Shown: positions 1 through 9,130 of the stretch, piece after piece | How the letters are laid out: every line of letters begins with the position of its first letter | Position numbering within the stretch: position 1 is the first letter of the stretch | Assembly (NCBI GenBank): GCA_910575565.1 | Contig: CAJTFL010000005.1 | Location: 62,001-126,000 of the forward strand | Reading direction: 5' to 3' | From: Lachnospiraceae bacterium | Lineage (GTDB): Bacteria > Bacillota > Clostridia > Lachnospirales > Lachnospiraceae | Length of the DNA stretch: 64,000 nucleotides | Program-made: the position numbers and the translations under genes | The notes under the pieces: generated by a model | Database searches by the model: none | Seen by the model: the letters and a program-made list of their open reading frames with translations, nothing else | Told to the model about the DNA's origin: nothing

Positions 1-125
1 TCAGTCAATGCCTGCTAAATCCATGTCAGTCAATGCCTGCTAAGTCCATGTCGGTCAATGCTTGCTAAATCTATGTCAGTCAATGCCTGCTAAGTCCATG
101 TCGGTCAATGCTTGTCAAATCTAAG
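1..125. repeat. 25-bp tandem repeat, 5 copies
   Basis: Five head-to-tail 25-bp units fill positions 1-25, 26-50, 51-75, 76-100 and 101-125. Each starts TCRGTCAATGC. Units differ by a few transitions and the last is the most diverged. The array begins at the window edge, so more copies may lie to the left. The unit length is not a multiple of three and both strands carry stops, so it is not coding in any obvious way. It lies about 450 bp upstream of a large surface-protein gene. Function unknown. Confidence 0.9.
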
Positions 126-295
126 CTTGCTTTTGATGCCAGGAAAAGCCGCCATGCATCAGCTATACAGCTTGCATACTTTTTCTCATAAGTTTTAGAA
201 ATTTCACATTTAAAACAATTTTTGTAAAAAATCTCCCCATATTCTTAAAAAATTCCAATGAGTTTCCAATTTCGTTGAAAAAAACTTAAAAAAAC

Positions 296-330
296 TTACA
301 AAAACCATAAGGATGAAATGGTTTTTGTAA
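296..330. promoter_or_regulatory. Perfect 13-bp inverted repeat, putative operator
   Basis: TTACAAAAACCAT (296-308) and its exact complement (318-330) are separated by 9 nt. The repeat ends 12 bp before the putative -10 box at 343 and covers where a -35 box would lie, so a protein bound here could control the adhesin gene. No U-run follows, so it is not a classical terminator. The operator role is inferred from position. Confidence 0.5.
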
Positions 331-339
331 TGGTTGTTA

Positions 340-348
340 TGGTATACT
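340..348 (+). promoter_or_regulatory. Putative extended -10 promoter of the adhesin gene
   Basis: TGGTATACT gives a TGn extension followed by TATACT, one base from the consensus TATAAT. No good -35 box is seen at 17 bp, which is tolerated by extended -10 promoters. The predicted leader to the adhesin start is about 220 nt. Confidence 0.35.
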
Positions 349-492
349 TTCTTTAATATGGCAAAAAAGCCTCAGATGATGAAATGGATAATTCTGGAAA
401 CTGATTTGCCTGCATATCAAGGAAGGTTTAGGAATATTTAAGAAAACGTAGAATTAGGGCAGCATGGAGGATTTCACAGAATGGAGGTTGGA

Positions 493-591
493 ATGAAACG
501 AGTTCGGGAGCGTGCAGGGGGGCGAAAGCGTGTAAGACTGCTTTCTGGTGAATGGATCAAAGCATACGGGAGGTGGGATGGACGTGAATAA
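493..591 (+). CDS. Possible 32-residue basic leader peptide
   Basis: An ATG at 493 preceded by GGAGG (483-487) opens a 32-codon frame rich in Arg and Lys, starting MKRVRERAGGRKR and stopping at 589-591. It overlaps the first codons of the adhesin gene, which starts at 578 in another frame. Such an overlap could couple translation of the two. It may also be chance. No family is recognised. Confidence 0.25.
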   Translation: MKRVRERAGGRKRVRLLSGEWIKAYGRWDGRE

Positions 592-3500
592 GGCAAAGCA
601 ATGCTTACATACGTTAATTCAGTTTTGCGGCAGGAAGAAGGATAAGTTTAAATGCGCCCTCTCGCTGATGCTGGTGGCTTCCTTAGTCCTGTCTCTTTGC
701 ATAAATAATGCCTTTGTCCTGGCGGCGCAGTCCGGGGAGCAGGGGGAGAAGCATACCCACAGCTTTACCTGCCGGGAATTAATCTGCCAGGAAGAGCATG
801 ATGACGGGGAACATACGAAGGGGTGCTTTGCTGCTGAAGGGCCTTGGCTGTGCGGCATGGAGGAAGGCGACAGACATATCCATAATCGGGACGGGTATAA
901 CTGCTGGGTGATGGCAAAGGAGCTTAACTGCGACGCAACCAAGTCCAATGCAGACAGGGACAGCGGCCTGGAAGAGGATGATTTGCTGTCTTCTAATTCC
1001 AACGCAACCCGATCCGGCGCAAAGCGGGCGAAAAGCGGCAGGAAGCATATCCATACAGATGGGTGTTATGGGGAAGTGTATGAGTGCAGACCCCCAATGC
1101 AGCTGGTGATGCTAAATGCGGAAAATCCTGAGTGGACAAAGCTTAAAGAAAAGATTGAGGCCGGAGGAATAGTTACATTAGAGAGCGACATTACCAATGA
1201 AGGCGCTGACACGGCATTTGTGATTAAAAATGGCATTACGGTTACGCTTGATTTAAATGGGCATATCCTGGAATATGTTTCCACGGATCCAGAAAAACAA
1301 ATATTTGAAGTTCAAAATGGCGGCAAGCTGATCATTACAGATAGCAGTGGTCAGACGATAGCGGAGAAAATAACCTACACCAATAAAGATAATGTAGAGA
1401 AAGAAATTGCTTTGTCAGCAGGAGCTATCCTCGGGGAAGGGGTTGACAACGCCGTTTCCGTCGGAGAAGGCGGAACATTAACGATTAAGAATGGCAGGAT
1501 TACGACGGTTAATAGCACCCGGGCGATTTTTGCAAAAGGTGCGGTTGAGATGACCGGAGGATATATCGTTGACAATCATAATCGGAATGGCGGCTCCAAT
1601 GGCGGCGGAGTGGAAATATTTGATAAGGGCACATGGACGATGGCCGGAGGAGTTATCGCCAATAACTCAGCGGCTAATGGCGGCGCGATTTATGCGAAAA
1701 TTAATAGTGCGGGGATAACGTCTGGCACGATCACAATTGGCGGCGATGCCGTTATCTGCGGCAATGAGGCGGATTTTGGCGGGGCTGTCTTTGGGATAGG
1801 CAACTATACGGTTAACATTAAAGATAATGCCGTTGTCAGCGGCAATGTGACGAAAAACGGCAGCAGCAAAGTGATTGATGTGCCTGACGGGGTGGTGAAT
1901 ATCAGCGAAAATGCCTTCGTACAGGGTATAGGGGATGGTCTGGCCCTTGAGATTGAAAAGGTAATGGCAACGGGCGGGGATAATCCCACGCTAACATTGC
2001 AGCAGGATTATGTGGTTCCGGAAAGTATTCCCATAAACGGCAAGATTACGATTGATTTGAACGGGTATACGGTTACGTATAGCGGATATGGAAAGGCCCA
2101 GCTGTTTTTGGTAGGGGCTAGTGGAAATCTGACTATTGCCGGTAAAAATGGCGGTAAAATTAAAAGTGAAGAAAAGAATCTTGATAATTTGATTAATGTT
2201 GCAGGCGGCGTGTTAAAGATAACGGGCGGCACATATGAAAATGTAAATGGTATGCGTGCTGTTCTGGTGACAAAATCTAATAGCGGGAAAGTCGGCACTA
2301 TGAAGATGACCGGCGGAACGATTACTAACTGTGGGATATTAGGGGAATCCGGCGGCGGCGGTATACTAGTGGCTAGCGGAAGTACATTAAACATGAGCGG
2401 AGGTGTTATTAAAGAAAATAGGGCACAGACTGGCGGCGGAATTCGCGTTAGTGGTGCTGAAGCAACGATTAGCGGCGGCAGGATTATTAAAAATAAAGCT
2501 GTTGGCGGCGGCGGTGGCATTTATTTGACTGGAACCAGCAAGGTTGAAATTAATGGGACGGCAGATGTTTCAGGCAATGTAGCAGATGGAAATGGTAAAA
2601 ATTGGGCAAATGAATTTAAACAAGAAGGCGGCGGAGGAATTTATGTTGAAGGTGGAAGTACCGTTAGTATTGGCGGAACTTCTGTGGTTTCTGGAAACGT
2701 AGCAAATGAAGGCGGAGCGATTTACAGTACGGGAACAGGTTATACTGAAGGAGGCACAACTAATAAATTTGCGGTAATTATAGAGAATGGTGTCCAGATA
2801 ACCGGGAACGTAAGTAAAAGCGGGAATTCACCAATATATGTTTCGCCTGCTGAGAAGTTAAATAATCAAGCTGTAAGTGGCCAAGAAGGCGAGCTGAAGA
2901 AGCTGATTGAAGAGAGTATTGCTGGCGGTGTGTATGAGATTACTTTGGGGAAAAGCTATGTGGAATCTGAAAAGATTTCTATAAATTTAGCGCAAGGCCA
3001 AACGTTTACTATGCATTTAAATGACCATATTATTGTATATCTTAATTTAAATGAAAGTGATCTGGAAAGCAGCTTATTTCAAGTGGATAACGGCACATTG
3101 ATTATAGAAGATCAATCAGGAATCAATGGCGTTATTATCAGCAGGGAAAAAGGGCCAAATAGCCTTATTTGTGTTAATAATGGAGCATTGCAGCTTGATG
3201 GCGTCCGGCTGGAAAATATAGGGGGCAGCCATGGGATTTTAGCAAAGGGAAGTACGGTTACGGTAAATGGCGGTCGAATTGCTAATAGTGGTCAAAATGT
3301 AAGTGCTAATGGTGATAAAGATGAGAGCGCTTCACAAGGCGGCGGCATTCGTTTGGAAAACAGTACATTGAATCTGAATGACAGCCGTATCGAAGGAAAT
3401 AAAGGGGTATTAGGCGGCGGTATCTATGCTAAAACAGGTAGTGCTGTTAATATTAATAATAGCGAAATTATTGGAAATATGGCCGGTGATAGCGGCGGCG

Positions 3501-6500
3501 GAATATACGTCAGCGGCGGCACGGTAACGGTAAAGGGCAGCACGGAGATTTCCCAGAATCAGGCAGAAATTGGCGGAGGCATGAGCGCTTATGATGGCGC
3601 TAAAGTTATTGTTGCAGATAAGGTGAAGATTTCAAATAACCTTGCAAAAGGTGGGCCTTTAAGAGAGACTGTGACGATTAATGAAACAGAATATGAACAG
3701 CATTTTGGCGGCGGCGGTATTTATTTGGGTTTAAGCAGTTACCTAACCCTTCAAGATAATTGCTTGATTGAACAAAATCGCTCGGATGCGACGACAAAAA
3801 ATCGGGGCGGCGGCGGAAACGGCGGCGGCGGTATTTTCTCCCGCGGGAGAATTGTGATGAAGGGAGGAATGATCCGTGATAATTATGCAAAGGATTCCGG
3901 CGGCGGTATTTACGCCGTAGGGAAGTTTACCATGGAGGGCGGCACGATCACCGGAAATACCGCCCAGCTGGATGAAGGCGGAGGTCTGCGGGTGGATGGC
4001 AAGGAGTCAATGATCACTGGCGGATCGATTACCCATAACCGCACGGAAACTGGATTTGACTGGGGCGGCGGCGGAATTTTCATCAATTCCGGCGGAGAGC
4101 TGACCATTTATAATCTTTTGGTAAACAATAATACCGCAGCGGGCTTTGGCGGCGGTGTAGGAGGCTGTTCTTCCGGCGATATCGAAGTTTGTTCCCTTGA
4201 TGGCGCAGCAATTTATGGAAATCATGCTAACCGCACCAGCTTGACAGACCGAGAAGGATATAGCAAGAGGGACGACCAGAAAATAAGCGAATATGATGTG
4301 TTTAAAAACAGCGGCTGCGACGACTATTTTTGCGCGGGGACCAGCACGGTATATGGCAGGATGCTGGGAGATATTGATGCGGGCTGGTCGGGAAGCTTTG
4401 GAAATGCCAAAAGGGATGCCAGTGGAGGAAAGGTAAAAGAAGACGGCTGTACAGTTTATGCTGAAACCGGATCGGTTAACATTCCTGCCGATGGAAGCAA
4501 GTTTGCAGACGGATGGTTGGCCTTAAGTGCCAAGATTCCAGATGGTTCATCAGAGATTAGGCCATCAGTTATCATCAGTGATAATTACTCCAATACCCAT
4601 GGCGGCGGCATCATGAGCAATGGTGTGCTTAGGTTAGGCTCAAGCGATAATTTTTCCGGCTTGCGTGTCAGCAAACGGGTAAATGGCTCACAGGCAGACA
4701 AAGAGCGGGAGTATCATTTTGAGGTAATATTCAAGAACACCAGTAAGCAGGTAGATGAATATACTTACCAGAAGAGAGATGCTAAGGGCATACTTAGGGA
4801 AATTGCTCCCAAGGACGTTGCTTCCGAGGAAGTTGCTTCCAGCGAAGTAATCACAGATAAGCTTAACCAAAAAGTCAGCTTTTTCTTAAAGCATAATGAA
4901 AGCATGGAGATCCTGGGATTGCTTAAGGGAACGGAATATACCATAACGGAAACGGGTGCTGATGATTACGGAACCTATATCATCCTTGGCCGTGGAGAAG
5001 CGGTGAAGGTGGTTGAGGATAATCAGGAGAAAACCATTAGCGGAACCATAACCAGCGACACTGGCGCAACGGTTATGTTCACGAATTCCAAATCCAGCCT
5101 GGTTATTGAAAAGGAAAACAAGGCAAACAAGGAAGAGGGTGAAGCCGGGAAGGCCTTTGCATTTACCGTAACTTTAGAAAATGAAAAGGGCATTGACGGC
5201 GTATATGCGTATAAGAAATGGACAGATGGGCAGCCGGATGTCCAGGAGCAGCGGTGTACGGTGAGTGATGGAAAATTATCCCTTGGCGGCGGAACGGGCG
5301 GGATTACGTTAACCCATGATGAGCATATTGAAATTATCGGCTTGCCTCAGGGGACAAAGTACACGATAGAAGAAACAGGAGCGGCTGATTACATAACGGA
5401 TGTTTCGGTAAGCGGCAAAAAGGTATATGACCTTGAAGCAGGCAAGACGGAAAATCGGCAGAATACGAAAAAGATTACCGGGACGATTGAGGATGAAAAC
5501 AGCGCAGTAACCGTTAAATTTATTAACTCCAAAGGGCAGGAAGAGCCTGTGCCGAAAACAGGGGAATTAAGGATTGCCAAGCAGGTATTCGGCGAGGCAG
5601 GGGATCGGGATAAGCAGTTTACCTTTATCGTTAACTTGACGGATAAAGAGGGTAAGCCGTTAACCGAGACCTTCCAATATCGGTACGATAAGGATCCGGC
5701 GAAAACAGGGACAATTTCTGACGGCGGGGAAGTGAAGCTGTCTCATGGAGAGAGCGTTACGATTTATGGGCTTTTGGAGAATACCCGGTATCAGGTAAAA
5801 GAGGTTGAGGCAAATGCAGACGGCTACACCACGGTAATCACGGGGGCAGGAATGGTGTCTGCGGATGGCAGCGGCATATCCGGGGAAATAACTTCCGGTG
5901 AACTAAAGGAAGTTACCTTTACCAATAAAGCGTCAGAGGATCCTGCGGAACCAGAGCCGGAGCCAGAACCAGAGCCGGAGCCGGAACCAGAACCGGAGCC
6001 AGAACCAGAGTACGGCACATTGACCATCAAAAAGCGGGTGACGGGGGAGGCGGAGCCTTCCGATAAGGAATTTGCCTTTAAGGTGATCCTGATGGATCAG
6101 GAGGGCAATGCCCTGGCCGGGGAGTACCCGTATACGGGCAGCGAGCATGACGGGGTGATCAGCGGTGAGGATCCGGATTCCTGGATTATCTCCTTAAAGG
6201 ATGGACAGCAGGCGACCATCACCGGCCTTCCTGTGGGGACGATATACCTGGCGGAGGAGCTGGAAGAAAGCCGGGACGGCTATGTGGTTTCGCCTTTGGA
6301 GGAAGAGGGGAGCATCACGGAGTCTGGCCGGGATCCGGTGGTGGAGTTTGTTAACCGGAAGATTCAGCCCTCTGATCCGGAGCATGGCACGCTGACGGTG
6401 ACGAAGGCGGTTACGGGCACGGATGAGCGGAAAGCCTTCACCTTTACGGTACGGTTAAGGGATGGGCTTGGTCGTCCCATTCCCGGGGAATACCGTTATG

Positions 6501-7270
6501 ACGGCGCAAGGAGCGGAATGATTTCTGACGGTGGTAAAGTGATGCTGGGCCACGGGGAAAGCATTACCATCTATGGCCTTCCGGCCAATGCCCGGTATCA
6601 CGTGGTTGAGCAGGAGGCAAATAAGGATTCTTACGTGACTACGGTTACAGGCGATAACGGAGTGATTCAGCCCGGAGGGAATTCGTATATTGATTTTATA
6701 AACCATAAGGAAGAAAATCCGGGAAATCCGGATAATCCTAATCCCACCGATCCGGATCTGCCCCCGTCCACGCCGGAAACTCCCGGTAATCCTGGTAATT
6801 CCGGCGGAGGCGGTGGCCGCGACCGTGACAATCCGACCCAGCCAGGCACGGAAGGGCCCAGCCAGACCAATCCAGACGTGCCTACTCAGCCGGACGGAAC
6901 CCCGGTTCTGCCGGAGGGAAGCGAATCCCAGCCAGGCGGCCCAGAGCCAGAAGGCCAGGCCGCGCCGGAAACGGAAACGCCGATTGTGACGGAGCTTCCT
7001 GATCCCAACGATCCGGCCAGCCCGGATACGGTGATCCTGATGGAAGACGGTGTTCCCAGGGCATATAAGAAGGTATGGGATCCGGAAAAGGAAGAGTTCG
7101 TGTATATGCTGGATGAGGATGTGCCATTGGCCGGAAGGAATATGCCAAAGACCGGCGATCCCACCAGGACGAATATGTGGCTGATTTTGATGATCCTGTC
7201 GCTGCTTGGGGCAGGCATATCCTGGATTGGCGGACGCAGGAGAAAGGATGAGGATGACCGGCTGCTGTAA
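578..7270 (+). CDS. Giant cell-wall-anchored adhesin with beta-helix and pilin-like domains
   Basis: A 2,230-residue surface protein, probably an adhesin. ATG 578 is preferred because GGGAGG lies 5 nt upstream; an in-frame GTG at 548 would add ten residues. Order of parts: signal peptide (about 25-50); Cys/His-rich segment with HTHSFTC and HIHTDGC motifs (about 60-170); a long Gly/Asn-rich array of GGGI-type rungs typical of parallel beta-helices (about 200-1360); several FctA/Spy0128-like or Cna-B-like modules with E-x-G-T-x-Y and V-x-F-x-N motifs; a Pro-Glu dipeptide run between two modules; a Pro/Gly-rich wall-spanning region. It ends with a sorting signal: MPKTGD about 42 residues from the end, a hydrophobic helix and a GRRRK tail. 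The pilin-like modules may form isopeptide bonds. No sortase gene is in the window. Ligand unknown. Confidence 0.9.
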   Translation: MDVNKAKQCLHTLIQFCGRKKDKFKCALSLMLVASLVLSLCINNAFVLAAQSGEQGEKHTHSFTCRELICQEEHDDGEHTKGCFAAEGPWLCGMEEGDRHIHNRDGYNCWVMAKELNCDATKSNADRDSGLEEDDLLSSNSNATRSGAKRAKSGRKHIHTDGCYGEVYECRPPMQLVMLNAENPEWTKLKEKIEAGGIVTLESDITNEGADTAFVIKNGITVTLDLNGHILEYVSTDPEKQIFEVQNGGKLIITDSSGQTIAEKITYTNKDNVEKEIALSAGAILGEGVDNAVSVGEGGTLTIKNGRITTVNSTRAIFAKGAVEMTGGYIVDNHNRNGGSNGGGVEIFDKGTWTMAGGVIANNSAANGGAIYAKINSAGITSGTITIGGDAVICGNEADFGGAVFGIGNYTVNIKDNAVVSGNVTKNGSSKVIDVPDGVVNISENAFVQGIGDGLALEIEKVMATGGDNPTLTLQQDYVVPESIPINGKITIDLNGYTVTYSGYGKAQLFLVGASGNLTIAGKNGGKIKSEEKNLDNLINVAGGVLKITGGTYENVNGMRAVLVTKSNSGKVGTMKMTGGTITNCGILGESGGGGILVASGSTLNMSGGVIKENRAQTGGGIRVSGAEATISGGRIIKNKAVGGGGGIYLTGTSKVEINGTADVSGNVADGNGKNWANEFKQEGGGGIYVEGGSTVSIGGTSVVSGNVANEGGAIYSTGTGYTEGGTTNKFAVIIENGVQITGNVSKSGNSPIYVSPAEKLNNQAVSGQEGELKKLIEESIAGGVYEITLGKSYVESEKISINLAQGQTFTMHLNDHIIVYLNLNESDLESSLFQVDNGTLIIEDQSGINGVIISREKGPNSLICVNNGALQLDGVRLENIGGSHGILAKGSTVTVNGGRIANSGQNVSANGDKDESASQGGGIRLENSTLNLNDSRIEGNKGVLGGGIYAKTGSAVNINNSEIIGNMAGDSGGGIYVSGGTVTVKGSTEISQNQAEIGGGMSAYDGAKVIVADKVKISNNLAKGGPLRETVTINETEYEQHFGGGGIYLGLSSYLTLQDNCLIEQNRSDATTKNRGGGGNGGGGIFSRGRIVMKGGMIRDNYAKDSGGGIYAVGKFTMEGGTITGNTAQLDEGGGLRVDGKESMITGGSITHNRTETGFDWGGGGIFINSGGELTIYNLLVNNNTAAGFGGGVGGCSSGDIEVCSLDGAAIYGNHANRTSLTDREGYSKRDDQKISEYDVFKNSGCDDYFCAGTSTVYGRMLGDIDAGWSGSFGNAKRDASGGKVKEDGCTVYAETGSVNIPADGSKFADGWLALSAKIPDGSSEIRPSVIISDNYSNTHGGGIMSNGVLRLGSSDNFSGLRVSKRVNGSQADKEREYHFEVIFKNTSKQVDEYTYQKRDAKGILREIAPKDVASEEVASSEVITDKLNQKVSFFLKHNESMEILGLLKGTEYTITETGADDYGTYIILGRGEAVKVVEDNQEKTISGTITSDTGATVMFTNSKSSLVIEKENKANKEEGEAGKAFAFTVTLENEKGIDGVYAYKKWTDGQPDVQEQRCTVSDGKLSLGGGTGGITLTHDEHIEIIGLPQGTKYTIEETGAADYITDVSVSGKKVYDLEAGKTENRQNTKKITGTIEDENSAVTVKFINSKGQEEPVPKTGELRIAKQVFGEAGDRDKQFTFIVNLTDKEGKPLTETFQYRYDKDPAKTGTISDGGEVKLSHGESVTIYGLLENTRYQVKEVEANADGYTTVITGAGMVSADGSGISGEITSGELKEVTFTNKASEDPAEPEPEPEPEPEPEPEPEPEPEYGTLTIKKRVTGEAEPSDKEFAFKVILMDQEGNALAGEYPYTGSEHDGVISGEDPDSWIISLKDGQQATITGLPVGTIYLAEELEESRDGYVVSPLEEEGSITESGRDPVVEFVNRKIQPSDPEHGTLTVTKAVTGTDERKAFTFTVRLRDGLGRPIPGEYRYDGARSGMISDGGKVMLGHGESITIYGLPANARYHVVEQEANKDSYVTTVTGDNGVIQPGGNSYIDFINHKEENPGNPDNPNPTDPDLPPSTPETPGNPGNSGGGGGRDRDNPTQPGTEGPSQTNPDVPTQPDGTPVLPEGSESQPGGPEPEGQAAPETETPIVTELPDPNDPASPDTVILMEDGVPRAYKKVWDPEKEEFVYMLDEDVPLAGRNMPKTGDPTRTNMWLILMILSLLGAGISWIGGRRRKDEDDRLL

Positions 7271-7311
7271 GAGGGCGATCGCTAGAAGGCAGACAGATAA
7301 GTGAAGAAGAT

Positions 7312-7416
7312 AAAGGGGACGTTGCAAAACAAAGTGTTTCCGCAAGTTATGGCAGCAACGGCGTTGGATGCCATGCCAAATATTGCGTAAGCGGGATATT
7401 TTGCAGCGTCTCCTTT
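7312..7416. repeat. Long palindromic element, fully pairable as RNA
   Basis: 18-nt arms at 7312-7329 and 7399-7416 are complementary at 16 positions, and the other two are G-U pairs in RNA. Inside are nested arms: CGCAA (7341) with TTGCG (7383), ATGGCA (7349) with TGCCAT (7369), and CAACG with CGTTG at the tip. It lies between the adhesin stop and the next promoter. It could be a MITE-like insertion, a structured 3' UTR or an unusual terminator. No U-run is obvious apart from CCTTTCTTT after the right arm. Confidence 0.6.
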
Positions 7417-7464
7417 CTTTATGAAAGTTCTGCGTGGCGCGGCTGAACGGACGGTAGATTTTTC

Positions 7465-7493
7465 TTGAAAATTTACATAAGATAGCCTATAAT
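7465..7493 (+). promoter_or_regulatory. Sigma-A promoter
   Basis: TTGAAA (7465-7470), a 17-bp spacer and a perfect TATAAT (7488-7493). It lies about 65 bp before the 60-residue gene and is the best consensus promoter in the window. Confidence 0.8.
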
Positions 7494-7557
7494 AAAAGAA
7501 AAATTGTAACTGTGAGGGTACTGAACAGTTACGAAAAATTAGATGAGGAGGGATAAT

Positions 7558-7740
7558 GTGACAGAAAAAGAAATGCTGAAAGTTTCCATAGAAGAATTTT
7601 CCCGAGTGCAGGAGTGGATGCTGCTGGCTGAAAAAGAGTCGAATGTATATAAATCCTTAAGGATACGGTATGTTGAATTGAAAGTTTTATTGATGGTTTC
7701 AGGCGTTAATTTAACAGAGCTTGATCGGATTAAGGAATGA
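7558..7740 (+). CDS. Hypothetical small protein, 60 residues
   Basis: I do not recognise a family. The GTG at 7558 is preferred because AGGAGGG (7546-7552) lies five bases upstream; an ATG at 7543 overlaps that Shine-Dalgarno sequence. The product is mostly helical and charged, beginning VTEKEMLKVSIEEF and ending in ELDRIKE, with no signal peptide or membrane segment. It has its own consensus promoter and a strong terminator, so it is a single-gene unit between the adhesin and the glycan locus. A regulatory or structural role is possible but unsupported. Confidence 0.7.
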   Translation: MTEKEMLKVSIEEFSRVQEWMLLAEKESNVYKSLRIRYVELKVLLMVSGVNLTELDRIKE

Positions 7741-7763
7741 GGGCTGAGGGATCCAGCCCTTTT
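7741..7763 (+). terminator. Rho-independent terminator
   Basis: GGGCTG (7741-7746) pairs with CAGCCC (7754-7759) around a 7-nt loop and is followed by TTTT. It starts directly after the stop codon of the 60-residue gene. The 205 bases from here to glf show no gene. Confidence 0.8.
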
Positions 7764-7968
7764 GCTGTTTTTAGTAGATTATTGGCTGGTTAGCAGGAGC
7801 GGGACGGGCAGCGATGAGAAACGGGCGGTTGCGGAAGCGAATAAAATTAAATGGTTCACAGCCAGGGAAAAGTATAGTAAAATAAAGGTTAGCGCATGAT
7901 AAAACCGAATTTGCATGGCAGAATCAAATTTCCATGGCATAACTGAATCAAAATTAAGGAGAGAAAAT

Positions 7969-9072
7969 ATGAAACAGTACGATTACATTTTAGTGGGAAG
8001 CGGTCTTTATAACGGCGTATTTGCCTATTTTGCAAGGAAACAGGGGAAGAAATGCCTGGTGGTGGAGAAGCGGGATCATATCGGCGGGAACATTTACTGC
8101 GAGGATGTGGCGGATATCCATGTGCACAAGTACGGCGCCCATATTTTCCATACCAGCAACCGCCGGGTTTGGGATTTTGTGAACGGCCTGGCGGAGTTTA
8201 ACCGCTATACCAACAGCCCGGTAGCCAATTACCACGGGGAGATGTATAATATGCCCTTTAACATGAATACCTTCAGCAAGATGTGGGGCGTGTCCACTCC
8301 GGCGGAGGCCAAGGCAAAGATTGATGAGCAGAGGGCTGGGATTGCCGGGGAGCCGAAAAACTTAGAGGAGCAGGCCATCAGCCTGGTAGGGACGGACATT
8401 TACCGGAAGCTGGTTAAAGGTTACACCGAAAAGCAGTGGGGACGGGACTGCAAGGATCTTCCCGCCTTTATCATTAAGCGCCTTCCCGTGCGCTACACCT
8501 ACGATAACAATTACTTCAATGACTTGTACCAGGGGATTCCCATCGGCGGCTACAATGTGATCATTGACCGGCTGTTTGAAGGCTGCGATATTGAGACGGG
8601 AGTGGATTACCTGGAAAATAAGAAGCATTACGACGGTCTTGGGGAGAAGGTGATTTACACCGGAACCATTGATGCCTATTACGGCTACCGTTTCGGCAAG
8701 CTGGAATACCGGAGCTTGAAGTTTGAGACGGAGCTTTTGGATGAGGAGAACCATCAGGGGGTAGCCGTGGTGAATTACACGGCCAGGGAGGTTCCCTATA
8801 CCCGGATGATCGAGCATAAGCATTTCGAGTTTGGCACGCAGCCGAAAACGGTGGTGACGAAAGAGTATCCGGTAACATGGAGCGAAGGGATGGAGCCGTA
8901 TTATCCGGTGAATGACGAGAAGAACCAGGCTCTTTACCAGAAATATGCAAATCTTGCCAAGGAGGAAAAGGCGGTGAAGTTTGGAGGCCGCTTAGGGGAA
9001 TATAAGTATTACGATATGGATAAGGTGATTGAGTCCGCCATGAAGGCGGCCGAAGAGGAGCTGGGGAATTAG
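7969..9072 (+). CDS. glf: UDP-galactopyranose mutase
   Basis: Flavoenzyme of 367 residues that interconverts UDP-galactopyranose and UDP-galactofuranose, giving the donor for Galf in surface glycans; cytoplasmic. The start at 7969 has AAGGAGAG upstream; an earlier in-frame ATG at 7915 lacks a site. The N-terminus carries the FAD-binding VGSGLYNGVFA glycine motif, then VVEKRDHIGGN. Further family segments include HKYGAHIFHT, YTEKQWG and a C-terminal GRLGEYKYYDMD, which closes the active site in this family. It opens the polysaccharide locus and is followed by a GT8 gene 58 bp later, so cotranscription is likely. Confidence 0.95.
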   Translation: MKQYDYILVGSGLYNGVFAYFARKQGKKCLVVEKRDHIGGNIYCEDVADIHVHKYGAHIFHTSNRRVWDFVNGLAEFNRYTNSPVANYHGEMYNMPFNMNTFSKMWGVSTPAEAKAKIDEQRAGIAGEPKNLEEQAISLVGTDIYRKLVKGYTEKQWGRDCKDLPAFIIKRLPVRYTYDNNYFNDLYQGIPIGGYNVIIDRLFEGCDIETGVDYLENKKHYDGLGEKVIYTGTIDAYYGYRFGKLEYRSLKFETELLDEENHQGVAVVNYTAREVPYTRMIEHKHFEFGTQPKTVVTKEYPVTWSEGMEPYYPVNDEKNQALYQKYANLAKEEKAVKFGGRLGEYKYYDMDKVIESAMKAAEEELGN

Positions 9073-9093
9073 GCGCGGCAGATAGCGGGAATG

Positions 9094-9112
9094 ATTTTTC
9101 AAGCACGCTCTA
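9094..9112. repeat. 19-nt intergenic repeat, copy 1
   Basis: ATTTTTCAAGCACGCTCTA recurs at 50433-50451 with one change. Both copies sit between glycan genes just upstream of the next gene. Here the left half of the hairpin seen in the second copy is absent. Confidence 0.55.
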
Positions 9113-9130
9113 GGCAGGAGGATGGTAACG

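Noticed and set aside
1..125. CRISPR array
   Set aside because: The units are contiguous 25-mers without unique spacers.
5941..6030. Long reverse-strand Gly-Ser repeat protein opposite the adhesin
   Set aside because: It is the complementary reading of the Pro-Glu run in the adhesin and has no start or context of its own.
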